Source: Poa pratensis
Taxonomy: Eukaryota > Streptophyta > Magnoliopsida > Poales > Poaceae
DNA: 64,000 bases
Direction of reading: 5' to 3'
NCBI GenBank assembly: GCA_947311845.1
Contig: CAMZMU010000063.1
Coordinates: 122,495,964 to 122,559,963 of the forward strand
The notes beneath the pieces were generated by a model. That model saw only the letters and a program-made list of their open reading frames with translations. It did no database searches and had not been told where the DNA came from. Every line of letters starts with the position of its first letter. The stretch's first letter is position 1. Positions 1 through 12,800 of the stretch are shown here, piece after piece. A program made the position numbers and the translations under genes.

Positions 1-164
1 GTGGAGGAGAGCTCCCAGGGTGTGGAATTGGCCTTCCCCACCAGCAGGATCGGGTGGATTTGGGAAGAATCTCACAATCGCTCTCGAGTTTTCGGGGTCG
101 CCATTGTCGTCGCCAGAGAGGCGAAGCGACATGTTTTCTGGTGGTACCAAGCAATTATGAGTGC
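1..164. other. Unassigned sequence before the tandem array
   Basis: The first 65 codons are open from base 1, so this could be the tail of an exon or of a transposon gene that begins outside the window. No motif was recognised. The sequence runs directly into the first copy of the tandem array, so it may also be the end of a diverged earlier copy. Confidence 0.3.
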
Positions 165-820
165 CCTACTTTGCTTAAGTTACATGCATAGAAAGTAGAC
201 TATACATGCAAAGTTCGTAGATACACTAGGACTAGACGCACAATGCAAATATGGGTGTTGCGTACGTAGTCAATGCAAAGTACCAGCTGATTTGACATGA
301 AAATTTGGTAGGCATAGGTAGGATTGGCTACACACAATAAGTATGTGTTGCATATGACATGGACTCCTGTTCAAACGGCCACGGCACCCTGAAACCAGCT
401 AAGCATAAAGACAAACTTGGTACTCTGTTCAAACCGTACCGTGGGATCAGGATTGTATAGCTGAGCACACAACTTACTCTTGAACTTAATTAAGGAGAGG
501 GGGGCATTTGCCCCTACCTCGTCAAATATAGATTATTTCGAAAGATAAAATATTGAAGTATGATGTTTGTGTTACCGTTTTCGAGTATTACTCATCGGGT
601 ACAAAACAGGTAAACTTGGTTTCTCAGACATCTTCATCTACCACCACACAATTCTAGGTAGAACATGGCACATGCCACATCCTAATTTCCTCAGCTGCGT
701 GGGTTTCCCCATTAACCAAACAAATATAATAGATTTATTTTCTTTGAGACACACAGTAACATGACGATCAAGATGCTCTTACCTTCTAAACACCAGACGA
801 AGGATCCTATTTATAGGCTC

Positions 821-1178
821 ATGGTGGAGGTCGAAGCAGGGACATGCTCCTTGATGCGGAGAGGGGCTGGTCTCTCTCGCGCAGGCGGGTCAGCTGCAAC
901 AACTGCCTCGAGGTTGCTCATGGTGGAGGTGGAAGCAGGGACAAGCTCCTTGATGCGGAGGGGGGCTGGTCTCTTTCGCGCAGGCGGGTCGGCTGCAGCA
1001 ACTGCCTCGAGGTTGCTCATGGTGGAGGTGGAAGCAGGGACATGCTCCTTGATGCGGACGGGGGCTGGTCTCTGTCGTGCTGGCGGATCGGCTGCACCAA
1101 GTGTCTCGAGGTTGCTCACGGTAGAGGTGGAAGCAGGGACATGCTCCTTGATGCGAAGGGGGGCTCACAGACGAAACT
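821..1178. repeat. 99-bp minisatellite, 3.6 units
   Basis: Units begin with atggtggagg or a near match at 821, 920, 1019 and 1118, exactly 99 bp apart. Because 99 is a multiple of 3 and the unit lacks stops in several frames, long ORFs exist on both strands. The plus-strand frame gives a 33-residue repeat starting MVEVEAGTCSLMRRG. Open frames on both strands are what a stop-free GC-rich repeat gives by arithmetic, so coding is not shown. Confidence 0.9.
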
Positions 1179-1883
1179 GCTGGAAACCGCCAACATATAA
1201 TTACCATATCTTTCGTTTAGAGGCAAGTTACTTTGCTTAAGATACATGCATACAAAGTAGACTATACATGCAAAATTCGTAGGTACACTAGGACTGGCTG
1301 CACCAGGCAAGTATGTGCGTTGCGTACGTACTCAATGCAAATTATCAGCTGATTTGACATGCAAATGTTATAGGCATAGGTAGGATTGGCTGCACACGGC
1401 AAGTATGTGCTGTACGACATGGACTCTTGTTAAAACCGCCACGACACGGTGAAACCAGCTAAGCATAAAGGCAAACTTGCTACTCCTGTTCATACCGTAC
1501 CGTGGGATCAGAATTGTATAGCTAGGCACGCAACTTACTCTTGAACTTAATTAAGTAGAGGGGGAATTTGCCCCCTACCTCATCAAATATAGATTATTTC
1601 AAAAGATAAAATATTGATGTATGGTGTTCATGTTACTGTTCTCGACTATTATTCATCGGCCACAAAAACATGTAAACTTGGTTTCTCAGACATCTTCATC
1701 TATGACCCCACAATTATAGTTAGAACATGGCACATGTCGCATCCTAATTTCATCAGCTATTTTGGTTCCCCCATTTAACCAAACGAATCTAATAAACTTA
1801 CTTTCTTTGAGGCACACGGTAATGTGTCGATCAAGATGCTCGTACCTCCTAAACACCAGGCGAAGGATCCTATTTATAGGCTC

Positions 1884-2040
1884 ATGGTGGAGGTAGAAAC
1901 AGGGACATGCTCCTTAATGCAGAGGCGGCTGCTCTCTCTCGCGTGGGCAGGTCGACTGAAGAAATTGCTCGAGTTTGCTCATGGTGGAGGTGGAAGTACG
2001 GACGTGCCCCTTGATGCGGAGGGGTGCTCACAGACGAAAC
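1884..2040. repeat. Second minisatellite block, about 1.6 units
   Basis: This is the counterpart of the 821-1178 block in copy 2 of the larger array. Units start at 1884 and 1981, 97 bp apart, so the frame is no longer kept. It is more diverged than the first block. Confidence 0.7.
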
Positions 2041-2572
2041 TGTTGGAAACCGCCAGCATATAACTAGTCGTGACTGTATCTTTCATTTACATGCCAAGTT
2101 AATTTGCTTAAGATACATGCATACAAAGTATTAAGTAGACTATACATGCAAAGTTCGTAGGTACACTAGGACTGGCTGCACAAGGCAAGTATGTGTGATG
2201 CGTACATACTCAATGCAAAGTACCAGCTGGTTTGACATGCAAATTTGTAGCCATAGGTAGGATTGGCAGCACACGGTAAGTACACGTGATGTGTATGACA
2301 TGGACTCATGCATGTTCAAACCGCCACGGCACCCTCAAACCAGCTAAGCATAAAGGTAAATTTCCTACTCCTGTTCAAACTCAACCGTGGGATCAGAATT
2401 GTATATTTGGGCACACAACTTACTCTTGAACTTAATTAAGGAAAGAGGGGGCATTTGCCCCCCTACCTCATCAAATATAGATTATTTCGAAAGATAAATA
2501 TTGAAGTATGATGGTAACATGTCGATCAAGATGCTCGTACCTTCTAAACACCAGGCGAATGATCCACATGTG

Positions 2573-3125
2573 TATACGGTTGTTCACGTCATGCACTCAT
2601 GCATGCGCACTGGGTCACATCATTGGGTTCACACAGTATCTGATTGTATATGCCTTTTTATCTAATTTATCTAGGCAACGTCATATTTGGTATATATATA
2701 GGAGTATTACATTGCAACTTGATGACAAGGAGGCTAAGATGGTTGTTAGCTCCACATTGGTGATTCGCTTCCATAATGTTTTTCGTGACATGACCATGAT
2801 TTCCAAGAAGGAAAACATTATACATTATCTAAACATAGTCATTCTTGATTGGTAAGGTCATGCATACGTTGTTCTCTCTCGTCTCGTTACTTCTCTCCCT
2901 TGACGAGAATTTCAGTGGTTAATGAACCGGCTTGATAGCATATATAGCTCATCCTTATGTAGCTCGTGAAATGCAATATACATGCCCATAGTGTATGGCC
3001 CATTGAAAAGTTCTGGAGTTGTATAACCATTGGATAAATTTAGTCCGAATACATGTGGCTAAGTCAATGGGTGGAGACCAACATATATGAATGACATTTT
3101 GTTATCTTCTAGATAGTCGAACTAT
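2573..3125. other. Unassigned flank left of the CACTA element
   Basis: The sequence leaves the tandem array and runs to the CACTA insertion site. There is a 115-codon open frame at about 2508-2855 but no recognisable domain. The last three bases (3123-3125, tat) are the left copy of the CACTA target-site duplication. Confidence 0.4.
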
Positions 3126-3412
3126 CACTAGTAGAAACAGAGGCATTGGTGCGCCCCTTTAGTACCGGTTGCCACAAAAACCGGTACTAAAGGGGGTATT
3201 AGCACCGGTTGTGCTTGGGCGCCAGCTAGGGCCCCGCGGCGAGGACCTTTACTACCGGTTGGTATTAACAACTGGTACTAAAGGACACCTTTTAGTACCG
3301 GTTGTTAATACCAACCGGTACTAAAAGGGTGCAGCCCCGCAGGCCACGGTCAGTGGCCCCACGGCAGGCCCTTTAGTACCGGTTGGTAAATAAAACCGGT
3401 ACTAAAGGTCCT
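3126..3412. repeat. Left terminal inverted repeat and subterminal hairpins
   Basis: After the CACTA terminus come repeated copies of tttagtaccggtt and its inverse aaccggtactaaa, arranged as hairpins at about 3160-3194, 3250-3286, 3293-3330 and 3370-3408. In En/Spm-type elements, subterminal motif arrays bind the element's own DNA-binding protein; that role is inferred here from position and arrangement. Confidence 0.85.
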
Positions 3413-3916
3413 GCCTATATCTTCCACCCGGCCGAGCCAGCTCCATTTTGGAGCAACTCGACCCCAACCCCATTTTTCCTCTCTCCCAAGCCCTCCCAAG
3501 CTCTAGGTCACCCATTTTTTCTCCAACATTTGTGAAGATTGGTGGCACCCTATACAAGGGTTAGCAACTTCTTCATCTTCTCTTCTGGCTTTTCAAGTTT
3601 AGCTCATTTTCGTGCAAGTTTAGCAAGTTTGATTTTGGTTGTGCTTGCAAGGTGTTTAATGAAATGACTAAATTAGGGATTTCATTTGTTTTATATGCAT
3701 TTTGAGCTCGAATTGAAATATAATTTATGGTTTTATATAGTGTCGTCCCGTCCCCTGATCCTCACCGCCGTCGATCGCCCGCGCCGCTCCGTCGCCGACA
3801 CCACCTCGGTGAGCCTCTTTTTATCTTTTATTTTAAAAATTGTTAGTTATATGATTTAAATGCATAATTATTTCTTGTATAATTTTCTTATGTTTTTTTT
3901 ATATATGTATAGTGTC

Positions 3917-6900
3917 ATGGTTTTGATATCCGTCCCCTTCGGCCCTCGTCCGGTCTATGATTCGGATGTGGTATATCTTTTTAACTATTTATTTTGTTTC
4001 GTGTTTATAACAATCATGCCGACCAACTTGACGTAGATATATTTTTATTTAGGAGGTAGTTGAACCGGAAATTTCGGCCGACCCTATTGTCGAGTATTTT
4101 AAAAAAGAAAACGACGATTTGAGAGCAAAATTGAAGATAAGTGAAGATCTTCGTCTCCAATGCCTAGAAGAGAAGATGGAATTGGACTTGAAGATTGCCG
4201 ACATCGTTGATGCTCACGGGGTCGAGCTTGCCGACGTCGTCACTGCTCACGAGAGGAATGTGGGACCCCAGACCGGCAGTCTGAGACCTCCAGTATGCAT
4301 ACATTCACGATCCCATGATCAGTCAGTCGTGAACAACATACTTAAGTTGGCATTGCAGATACATCATTCATTACATAACGAATACACGTTTCGCAAAATC
4401 TGGTCACATGACCCAGTCTTAAACAACCGCCACGCAGGGCAGAAAACACATATAGCAGCGGAAAACTTCAAACACAAACGTGGCAAAGCCCAAGTCATGC
4501 CTTGACTACCTACAGGCAGCTGACTGGGAAGACGGCCTAGTTCGCAAAGACGTCGACGAACTCTCAATCTTCCGCATACTCCTCATCCTCGACGTAGGTC
4601 TTCTAGTTGAGAATCTGGACATTGGAATATCCAGGGACACAGCCATGAGTACAATTACGTACTCGCAAGACATCCCGAATGAAGCTTATAAAATGCAAGT
4701 ATGCTTATATGGTGGAATAGGTAGGCTGTACTTAGGGTTCACTACCCATGATGGATGAAAAATTCATCATGGTTGATTAACAATTTTATATCTCTGTTGA
4801 AAAAGATACTTCAAAATATTATAGTTTCTCTGGTGGATATTGCATACCCGAGAGATTTTGACAAAGAAGGTTTTAAGAGAAGAAAGATTTTCTTTGCAGA
4901 ACTTCTTGTAAAACAACCTCCGGTTTTCCATCATCCGTACCTCCCAGGTACAAAGTTCACCTTTCCAGTACCTCCCAGGTACACTTCCTTTTCCCAAAAC
5001 TTCATTTTGAAAACATCGACACAATGCTAGACGACATTGACCATTCAGCTGTCCATGACCGCGGACGCGGCTATTCGAATAGTTTTGACTCTGCAGAGTT
5101 TGTACACTTTCACCACACCATCCGGTACATCTGCCGTGAACACCACGGACTGCCCGCGACAGTATGCGAACATCAGATAACCGATCATAACTTCCACTAT
5201 GTCTATGCTAGTATGCGATTACCTCTTCAGTGGGTTTGTTCTCCCCGGCACCGAGTGAGCTAGCCGTATCGATCCGGTTGCCCCTAGACATCACACCGCC
5301 ATGGCAGGAGACCCACTGTTGCTTGCCGGTGGCACTCGCAGTCCACACTTTGTATGCCCATATCCAGCATTCGGTTCCGGGGACTTTAACCCCTTCTAGC
5401 CAATTGAGGTAAAGTCTCACACTAACACAAACAAGCTTCCATTAAGCCCGTGCCCATTTTGAGTGATGTGGTTGTACGGTAGGGCTGTCAGGCACAAGAC
5501 TAGTCTATGTGTCGTTTTCGAAAAACATTTCCAAAACATCTTCTTCACAATCTCCCGTGGACAAGGTCCCACCTTTCCCGGGTTTTTCTTTTAAAACCTT
5601 TGTTTTTCGAAAACACACTTTTAGGGGTGTCCACTTAGGGACTTCAAAATTACTATCTTGTGGTGGTAAATATACCATATGGTGGCTATGGGCTTGGCAA
5701 CACCAAGTTGTGACTAATGGCAATATAATAATTATATAATAACACTAGTAGTAATATCCATATCAAAAATAGTTTTGTTTGTCCAAATTTTGTAAAACTT
5801 CAGAAGTAAAACATGCATGACGTATAATGATAATTATAATAGAAAGCATTGGGATGGCTTGCCTTGGTCCTGGTTTGTCCCTGGTCTTGGGCAATATAAG
5901 ATATCCAGACCTTCTCCAATAAATCCCGCAACTGTTACCTCTTCCTCGTCGTTATCTAACGTCGCAAAGAGGAAAGATAAACCTCCAATCAGAACCAAAC
6001 AAAGACAAACATCACAAGTATAAGGACATACAGCAAGCAAACATCATCACACAACAATCTCCTAATTTTCAAAAGAGAAAAACAACTAGATACACATAGT
6101 TGATAAAAAAAAAGGCTATTAAAACTATGCCTGGGGTTGAGAAACCTATTCTTCAACCAATATGCAATGGAATCAGTGGGTGTTCCACTATAAAACCAAG
6201 GCATAAAGAGGTCAACTAGCCTCTGGTCACTTATAAAAATCACCTAAACACAAACTAGATAAAAAAAACTATCCATGCTAGTGAGTCACAAATATTCTTA
6301 AATACCATTCTAGCTATTCATGCTTGGCTAAAGGCTAAGTAATGTCCAAACAATGGTGACATGTTAACCACCCAGTAGCAACATGACTTTCTACTGATAT
6401 TCAAACAACAATCTCTAAAATCATGCCACACAAATGATTTCATCCTCAAACAAATTCTAAAAACTAGGAAAAATCTAGGAAATAAGCATTCTAGTGATAT
6501 TACTCCTTAACAACCACAAGCAACACCAAAAATTTTCTAACATGCTATTTATAAGAAGTAACACACTCATATCAGAGAGTATCAAACCTACACATGCTAG
6601 AAATCACAAAAAGAACACTAACACAATTTATAAAACTAAATAAAACTAAAAACAATTAATATCAGAAAAGCATAAAAACTAGTTTTGCACACCAAATTTA
6701 ATCTACAGCTCAATAAATCACACAAAGCTAGGATTAGCTACTCCTAAACACATACAAGCCAACTCAATTGGATTCACCTCAAAAATCATCACCAAATAAT
6801 TTACAAAAATGATAGAAAAGCTCACTGGACATTTACAAAAACACATGCCATTTTATTTGGGTTGATCTTTTGCAAGCAAGGTCAAGTGCTACTGCTAGGT

Positions 6901-9723
6901 AACACTTAGGGCTTTCCAAAACAGTTGAGTTTGCAAAATTAGCTATTCTAGAAAATTAGTTATTGGGTTTTTGATAAAAACCAGTGTTTCTGCCCCCATT
7001 TTTATTTCTCTAAAATTATTTGCCCAAAAGTGGATCTACCACTTGGAGATGGTTACAAACATGCCAGGGTACACCCATGATTTTTGGTTTGGCCAAAATT
7101 GCATTTTTGCTATTTTAAAACGATTTAAACTAGTGGATCTAGTTTCTGTCAAAAGCAAAATGATTAAACTCTAAAAAAAACTAACGCACGGGCCAGATCT
7201 GTGGCCGGGCCGAGCTCACGGTGCTGGGCCGGCCTAGTGCGCTGCGCTGGCCGCCACGGTCACTGACCGGTGGGTCCCGGCTGTCAGCGTGTGAGAAAAG
7301 AAAAGAAAAAGGAATGCGCCGCGCGGGTGTCGAACTCGCGACGCGCGCGAGTGCGGCGGATCGGCTGTGCTGACCACTGGGTCGAGATCGTGCTGTTGCT
7401 AGTATACGGGTGCGAACTGAAATAAAGTGGTGATGGTGCACGGCGACGGCACGCGCGGCCGTGGTGACCACCGGCGGCGTCGAGCACGGACTCGACGTTC
7501 TAAGGCAAACGGGGACCTTCCGATGCTCACACTCGACTCGCACGTGTACGGGGGACCTAGTGGCGGCGTTATGGACCAAATGGTCGTCGGAGACTCCGTC
7601 GACCATGAGCTAAGGCGGCGGGCGGCCACGGCCTACGGCGGGGCCACATCTACACGACGCAAAAGAGGGAGGGGAGGAGAAAGGGGATGTCCAGGAGGAC
7701 GGCGTGCTTACTCTCGACCCGTGGGTGCTCGCATTGGTGACGGAGGTGGTCGGAGGCAGCGGTGATCTTGCTCGACGTGCGGCGGCCGGAGTTGGAGTAG
7801 ATGGATCCTTCCCTTCGATTTACAACGCGCCCGCGGCGATTCCTTGCACTGAGAAGATCAGGAGGACGAGGCGGAGAAGACGGCCCAGTTCGATCCGTCC
7901 TAGGAGCTCTGTAACGGCGGCGAGGTGCGACGGCGAGCTCAGCCGGGGTTCGGTTCGTGGCGGAGAAAATGGAGAGGGAGAGGAAGAGTGAGCGAGTGGG
8001 AGGAGCAGAGGGGTGGCGTGGAGCTCTTATCTCCTCCAGGGCGAGGCGTGGGACAGGGGCGAGGCGTGGGTGCGCGGCGTCAACGGCGAGAGGAGCACGG
8101 CGGCGTGCCGTGTGGTGTTGCTGCTACAGTAGGTCAATGACCATTTTACAGAACGCCCCCTGGATTCTTTTCCCTCCTTACAACTAAGTCCTTTTCTATT
8201 TTTTTTTAAAAACAGAACTGTTTTGGGATTTAAATTGGGGCAGTTAAACATTTTACAAAAATTTGGAAAAATTTAGGTAGTCTCCCACATATATGTAGAA
8301 GCTACACAAAAATTGGTGTTTCAAAATAAAAATGTTTTGAACCATTTTGTTCATAGGTTTTAAATAAATCATTTTTTTGGAAATTAGTAATTTATCCCAA
8401 ATGTAGATGCAGTTTTAAAAGCCAAAAACTTTCCAAACATTTTCAACCAAGACATGTGCTTGAAGCACACACTGCCTAGTTTCAAAAACATATTTTTGGT
8501 CAATTTAGTAAAATAGTTAAAGTACTTTTGCATGCTGGTTAAAATGGTTGGGCTCTGTTTTGCTGTTTTTCTCTGTTTTCTGTTTAAAACATGCAAAAAG
8601 TTCATGCATTTTTGAAAGTTCAAAAGGGCACCAAATCCTTTGATTCAACTTGGGTTTTGAAGAACAAGCTAAGTATTTTCATAAAAATATTTTTGATCAT
8701 TTAAAATATTTAAAACAGAGGAAGCAAGGGGTGAAAAGGGCTCCAGAATGTTTTTCAGAAAACTGTTTTTAGAAAAACTGCTAAGTGTTAGAATCTGTGA
8801 AAAACTTGCCAAAAGTTCAGACTAAATTTTCCTATCAAATGAAGTCCAATTGTGGAATCTTAAATTGACCCTTGATCACCATGTTGAAAACATCCAGAAG
8901 CATATTTTAAACAATTTTTGTAAAATGCACAAGGCTAGGGAAACATGATGAACAGATGGCATAAAAATGTTTTTCTCTAGTTTTCAAAACTCTCTGTTTT
9001 TCTGTTTTAATAGCTAGTCACAAAAACATGCATGCACAAAAAGTTTCCCACACTCCAAAATTTAAAACAGGGCATGGATTTGTAGTCCCCATACCAGAGA
9101 ACATTTTTAATCACAAAAACCACTAAATTGGGTATTTTGGTCACATAAAATCATAGGGTGAAAACAGTTAATGGGAGAGGGTTTTAGGGAAAAACCCTAA
9201 TTGAAATGTTTTTGGAAAAACCCACACAAACCACAATGCATTTTTGAAAATCTTGGAGGCTACCTTGCTAAATGATGCTTTTAAAGTTAGAACCAAGTTG
9301 ATCCATGGTTTTTTTTTTTTTTTTTGGACAAGAGACACTCAAGGCACCATATTGGAAAATGGAATAAAACAGGAATTTCTTAAAAAGACCTCGAGAGAAA
9401 TCTAGGGTGATTTTATGAAAAAATTAAATTGGTTTGAAAAGAAAACACTCCTGGCATTGCATATCATAAAATCTTGTTTCTCCTTATAAAACATCAGGTG
9501 AATAAAAAAATTTGTTGGCTCAAAATTTGGGTCCTACTACCACTATACAGGGACAAAATTTTGGGCTGTGACAAGGAAGATTGATGCAATGCGCGCCAAG
9601 CTTAAAAAGATTAGAAAATATGCCATTAGTCAAGAGGCTTGGTATCATTATGCTGTTGGTTCAATAGTTACCTTGGTTGCGATTCTGATCGCATTTGTTG
9701 TTGGATTTAAATTCTTTAGATAG
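3917..9723 (+). pseudogene. CACTA small coiled-coil membrane-anchor protein, split by solo LTR
   Basis: Three coding pieces join in frame: 3917-3970, 4053-4258 and 9579-9723 (stop TAG at 9721). The first intron, 3971-4052, has GT-AG ends. The second gap is not an intron but a solo LTR insertion; removing the LTR and one copy of its 5-bp duplication restores the frame exactly, giving about 134 residues. The middle is rich in charged heptads (FKKENDDLRAKLK, then EEKMELDLKIAD), suggesting a coiled coil. The C-terminus is one hydrophobic helix (SIVTLVAILIAFVVGF) followed by KFFR, a tail-anchor layout. From memory, similar proteins occur in grass CACTA elements, but their function is unknown to me. 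An upstream exon ending near 3809 may exist, so the start at 3917 is tentative. Confidence 0.7.
4259..9573. mobile_element. Solo LTR, 5,315 bp, inserted in a CACTA exon
   Basis: It begins tgtgggacccc and ends ggctgtgaca, the TG...CA form of an LTR. It is flanked by a perfect 5-bp duplication, aggaa at 4254-4258 and aggaa at 9574-9578. No primer-binding site, gag or pol lies inside, so it is a solo LTR left by LTR-LTR recombination, or one very long LTR. It contains a GC-rich island at about 7180-8120 within AT-rich sequence; long ORFs there look incidental. The length is unusual and would fit a large-LTR Triticeae family, which I cannot name with confidence. The insertion falls inside the coding sequence of the coiled-coil gene. 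Confidence 0.85.
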
Positions 9724-9891
9724 TTGTATGTTAGTTTCGATTGATGTATGTTTCGTGAGAACTATGTATTACATTTGGGCACTACTCTACTTTGATTTTA
9801 ATGTGATGAACTTGTATAAATTAATTTGGTCACGTATCTCTATTCATTATTTAGCTGGTGTAATGGTTTTTGATATATTTATGTAATGTAG

Positions 9892-12800
9892 ATGAGCCGA
9901 GAATGGATGTACGGTGATCGACGCTGTCCCGAGTTCATTGATGGCATGCATCGTTTTCTCGATGTGGTTAAGTTAAACAAGCTGAAGAATGGTTTTATGA
10001 TTTGTCCATGTGATGAATGTCGGAATAACAGGAATTACCCGAGCGTAAGAACCATACACTCCCACTTGTTGCGACAAGGCTTCATGCCCAATTATTTTTG
10101 TTGGACCAAGCACGGAGAAAGAGGGGTTATAATGGAAAACCCTGAAGAAGAGGATGATGACAACTATCCCGTGTTCTCTGATGAACACGGTGATACTACA
10201 ATGGGGGAAGAGCATGAGGTCATTGTTGATCAGTCCGACGATGATGATCTTCGTCAGGTCATTCGTGATGAACAGATGAACTGCGTAACTGAAAACGAGT
10301 GGTCGAAGCTGGAGCGCATGTTAGAGGATCACAAAAAACCGTTGTACCCAAATTGTGAAGATGACCAGAAAAAGCTAGGTACCACCCTGGAATTGCTGCA
10401 GTGGAAGGCAAAGAATGGAATATCTGACAAGGCATTTCAAGAGTTGCTACAAATATTTAAGAAGAATCTTCCGAGGAATAATGAAATGCCCCACAGCACG
10501 TACGAAGCAAAGAAGATTGTCTGCCCTCTAGGATTAGAGGTGCAGAAGATACATGCATGCATCAATGACTGCATCCTCTACCGCGGTGAGAAGTACGAGA
10601 ATTTGAATGCATGCCCGATATGCGGTGCATTGCGGTATAAGATCGCGCGAGATGACCCAGGTGATATTGAGGGCGAGCCGAGCCCCAGGAAGAGGGTTCC
10701 CGCGAAGGTGATGTGGTATGCTCCTATAATACCACGGTTGAAACGTTTGTTCCGAAACAAAGAGCATGCCAAGTTGTTGCGATGGCACAAAGAAGACCGT
10801 AAGGAAGACGAGATGCTCAGACACCCCGCTGATGGGTCTCAGTGGAGAAAAATCGACAGTGCGTTTGGGGATTTTGCAGCTGACGCAAGGAACTTAAGGT
10901 TTGGTCTAAGTACAGATGGCTTGAATCCGTTTGGGGAGCAGAGCAGCAGTCATAGCACCTGGCCCGTGACTCTATGTATCTATAACCTTCCCCTTGGTTG
11001 TGCATGAAGCAAAAGTATATTATGATGCCAGTGCTTATCCAAGGACCGAAACAACCCGGCAACGACATTGATGTGTATCTGAGGCCATTAGTTGACGAAC
11101 TTTTACAGTTGTGGTCTGACGAAGGTGTACGTGTGTGGGATGAGTACAAACAAGAGGAATTTCCCCTACGAGCGTTGCTGTTTGTAACCATCAATGATTG
11201 GCCTGCTCTTAGTAACATTTCAGGACAGTCGAACAAGGGATACAATGCATGCACGCACTGTTTAGATAAGACTGACAGTGCATATATAGGTAACAAGATT
11301 GTGTACATGGGGCATCGTCAGTTTCTTCCAACCGGGCATCACGTAAGAAACGGAGGCAAGCACTTCAAAGGTTTGGCAGATATCCGGACGAAGCCTACAC
11401 GCCGTGATGGTGATGTTGTATATGGCATGGTCAAGGATTTGGAAGTAATATTTGGAAAGGGTCCTGGCAGTCTAAATGTTCCGAAAGACGCAAACAAGCG
11501 CGTACCCTTGTGGAAAAAGAAATCTATATTTTGGGATTTACCCTATTGGAAAATCCTAGAGGTTCGCTCTGCAATCGACGTGATGCACGTGACGAAAAAT
11601 CTTTGCGTGAACCTGCTAAACTTCTTAGGCGTGTATGGGAAGACGAAAGATACACGGATGCACGGCAGGACCAGCAAAGTACGCCACGGAAGAGACAACC
11701 TGAATTCAGAGAAGTATCAAGGTACTTCCAGCTACGCTCTTACCAAAGAAGAGAAGGAGATCTTTTTTCAAGTCCTGAGCAGTATCAAGGTCCCGTCTGG
11801 CTACTCGTCGAATATAAAGGGAATAATAAACATGGCAGAGAAAAAGTTCCAAAACCTGAAGTCTCATGACTGCCACGTGATTATGACACAATTACTTCCT
11901 GTTGCATTGAGGGGGCTTCTACCGGAAAACGTTCGAGTACCCATTGTCAAGCTATGTGCATTCCTGAATGCAATTTCTCAGAAGGTAATTGATCCAGCAA
12001 CTCTACCAAGTTTACAGACGGGTGTGGTCCAATGTCTTGTCAGCTTTGAGTTGGTCTTTCCACCGGCCTTCTTCAATATTATGACGCACCTCATAGTTCA
12101 CCTAGTCGAAGAGATTTCCATTCTCGGTCCTGTATTTCTACACAACATGTTCCCCTTTGAGAGGTTCATGGGAGTCTTAAAGAAATACGTTCATAACCGT
12201 GCTAGGCCAGAAGGAAGCATGTCCAAGGGCTATGGAACAGAGGAGGTCATTGAGTTCTGTGTTGACTTTCTTCCAGATCTTAAGCCCATCGGTGTTCCTC
12301 AATCACGCCATGAGGGGAGACTGCGTGGAAAAGGCACGCTAGGAAAGAAAGCAACAAGAAGTATGGACGGGCATTCTTTCACTCAAGCACACTACACAGT
12401 TCTACAAAATTCCAGATTGGTGGCTCCGTATATCGTGGAACACATGGATATTTTACGCTCAGAATACCCGGAGAAGACTGACTTCTGGATTAAAGAAAAA
12501 CACGTGGATACTTTCGGCAGTTGGTTGCGTACACATCTCATTAATGACAACACTGTTGGACAAGAGCTATACTTGTTGGCCAAGACACCATCTTCGACTA
12601 TATTGACTTTCCAAGGGTACGAGATAAATGGGAATACATTTTACACGGAAACCCAAGACAAAAAGAGCACTAACCAAAACAGTGGTGTCCGCTTTGATGC
12701 AACAAACGATGATGGAACAAAGGACACATATTATGGTTGCATACAGCAGATATGGGAACTTGACTATGGACCTTATTTTAAGATCCCTTTGTTTCAGTGC

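Larger units (their letters stand above)
165..2572. repeat. Tandem array, three copies of a 0.9-1.06 kb unit
   Basis: Each copy starts near a block reading tttgcttaag-tacatgcata (about 172, 1232 and 2104) and is followed by the same ordered blocks: actatacatgcaaa, tacactaggactgg, aaccagctaagcataaag, and a run of G followed by catttgcccc that can form a short hairpin. Copy 1 spans about 165-1200, copy 2 about 1221-2072 and copy 3 about 2091-2572. Spacing falls from about 1,060 to about 870 bp, mainly because copy 1 has two more 99-bp minisatellite units. Copy 3 lacks about 260 bp internally and stops where the minisatellite should begin. Just before the minisatellite, copies 1 and 2 share a TATA-like ctatttatagg. 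No gene family was recognised. Confidence 0.8.

Noticed and set aside
811..1310. Overlapping ORFs on both strands across the 99-bp repeat
   Set aside because: A stop-free repeat whose period is a multiple of three gives long ORFs in several frames automatically; no start context or homology supports a protein.
3160..3410. CRISPR-like spaced repeats at the CACTA ends
   Set aside because: The repeats are hairpin pairs in both orientations with irregular spacing in a plant transposon, not a direct-repeat array with spacers.
7181..8140. Several 70-140 codon ORFs in the GC-rich part of the solo LTR
   Set aside because: GC-rich sequence has few stops; the ORFs overlap on both strands and show no domain.
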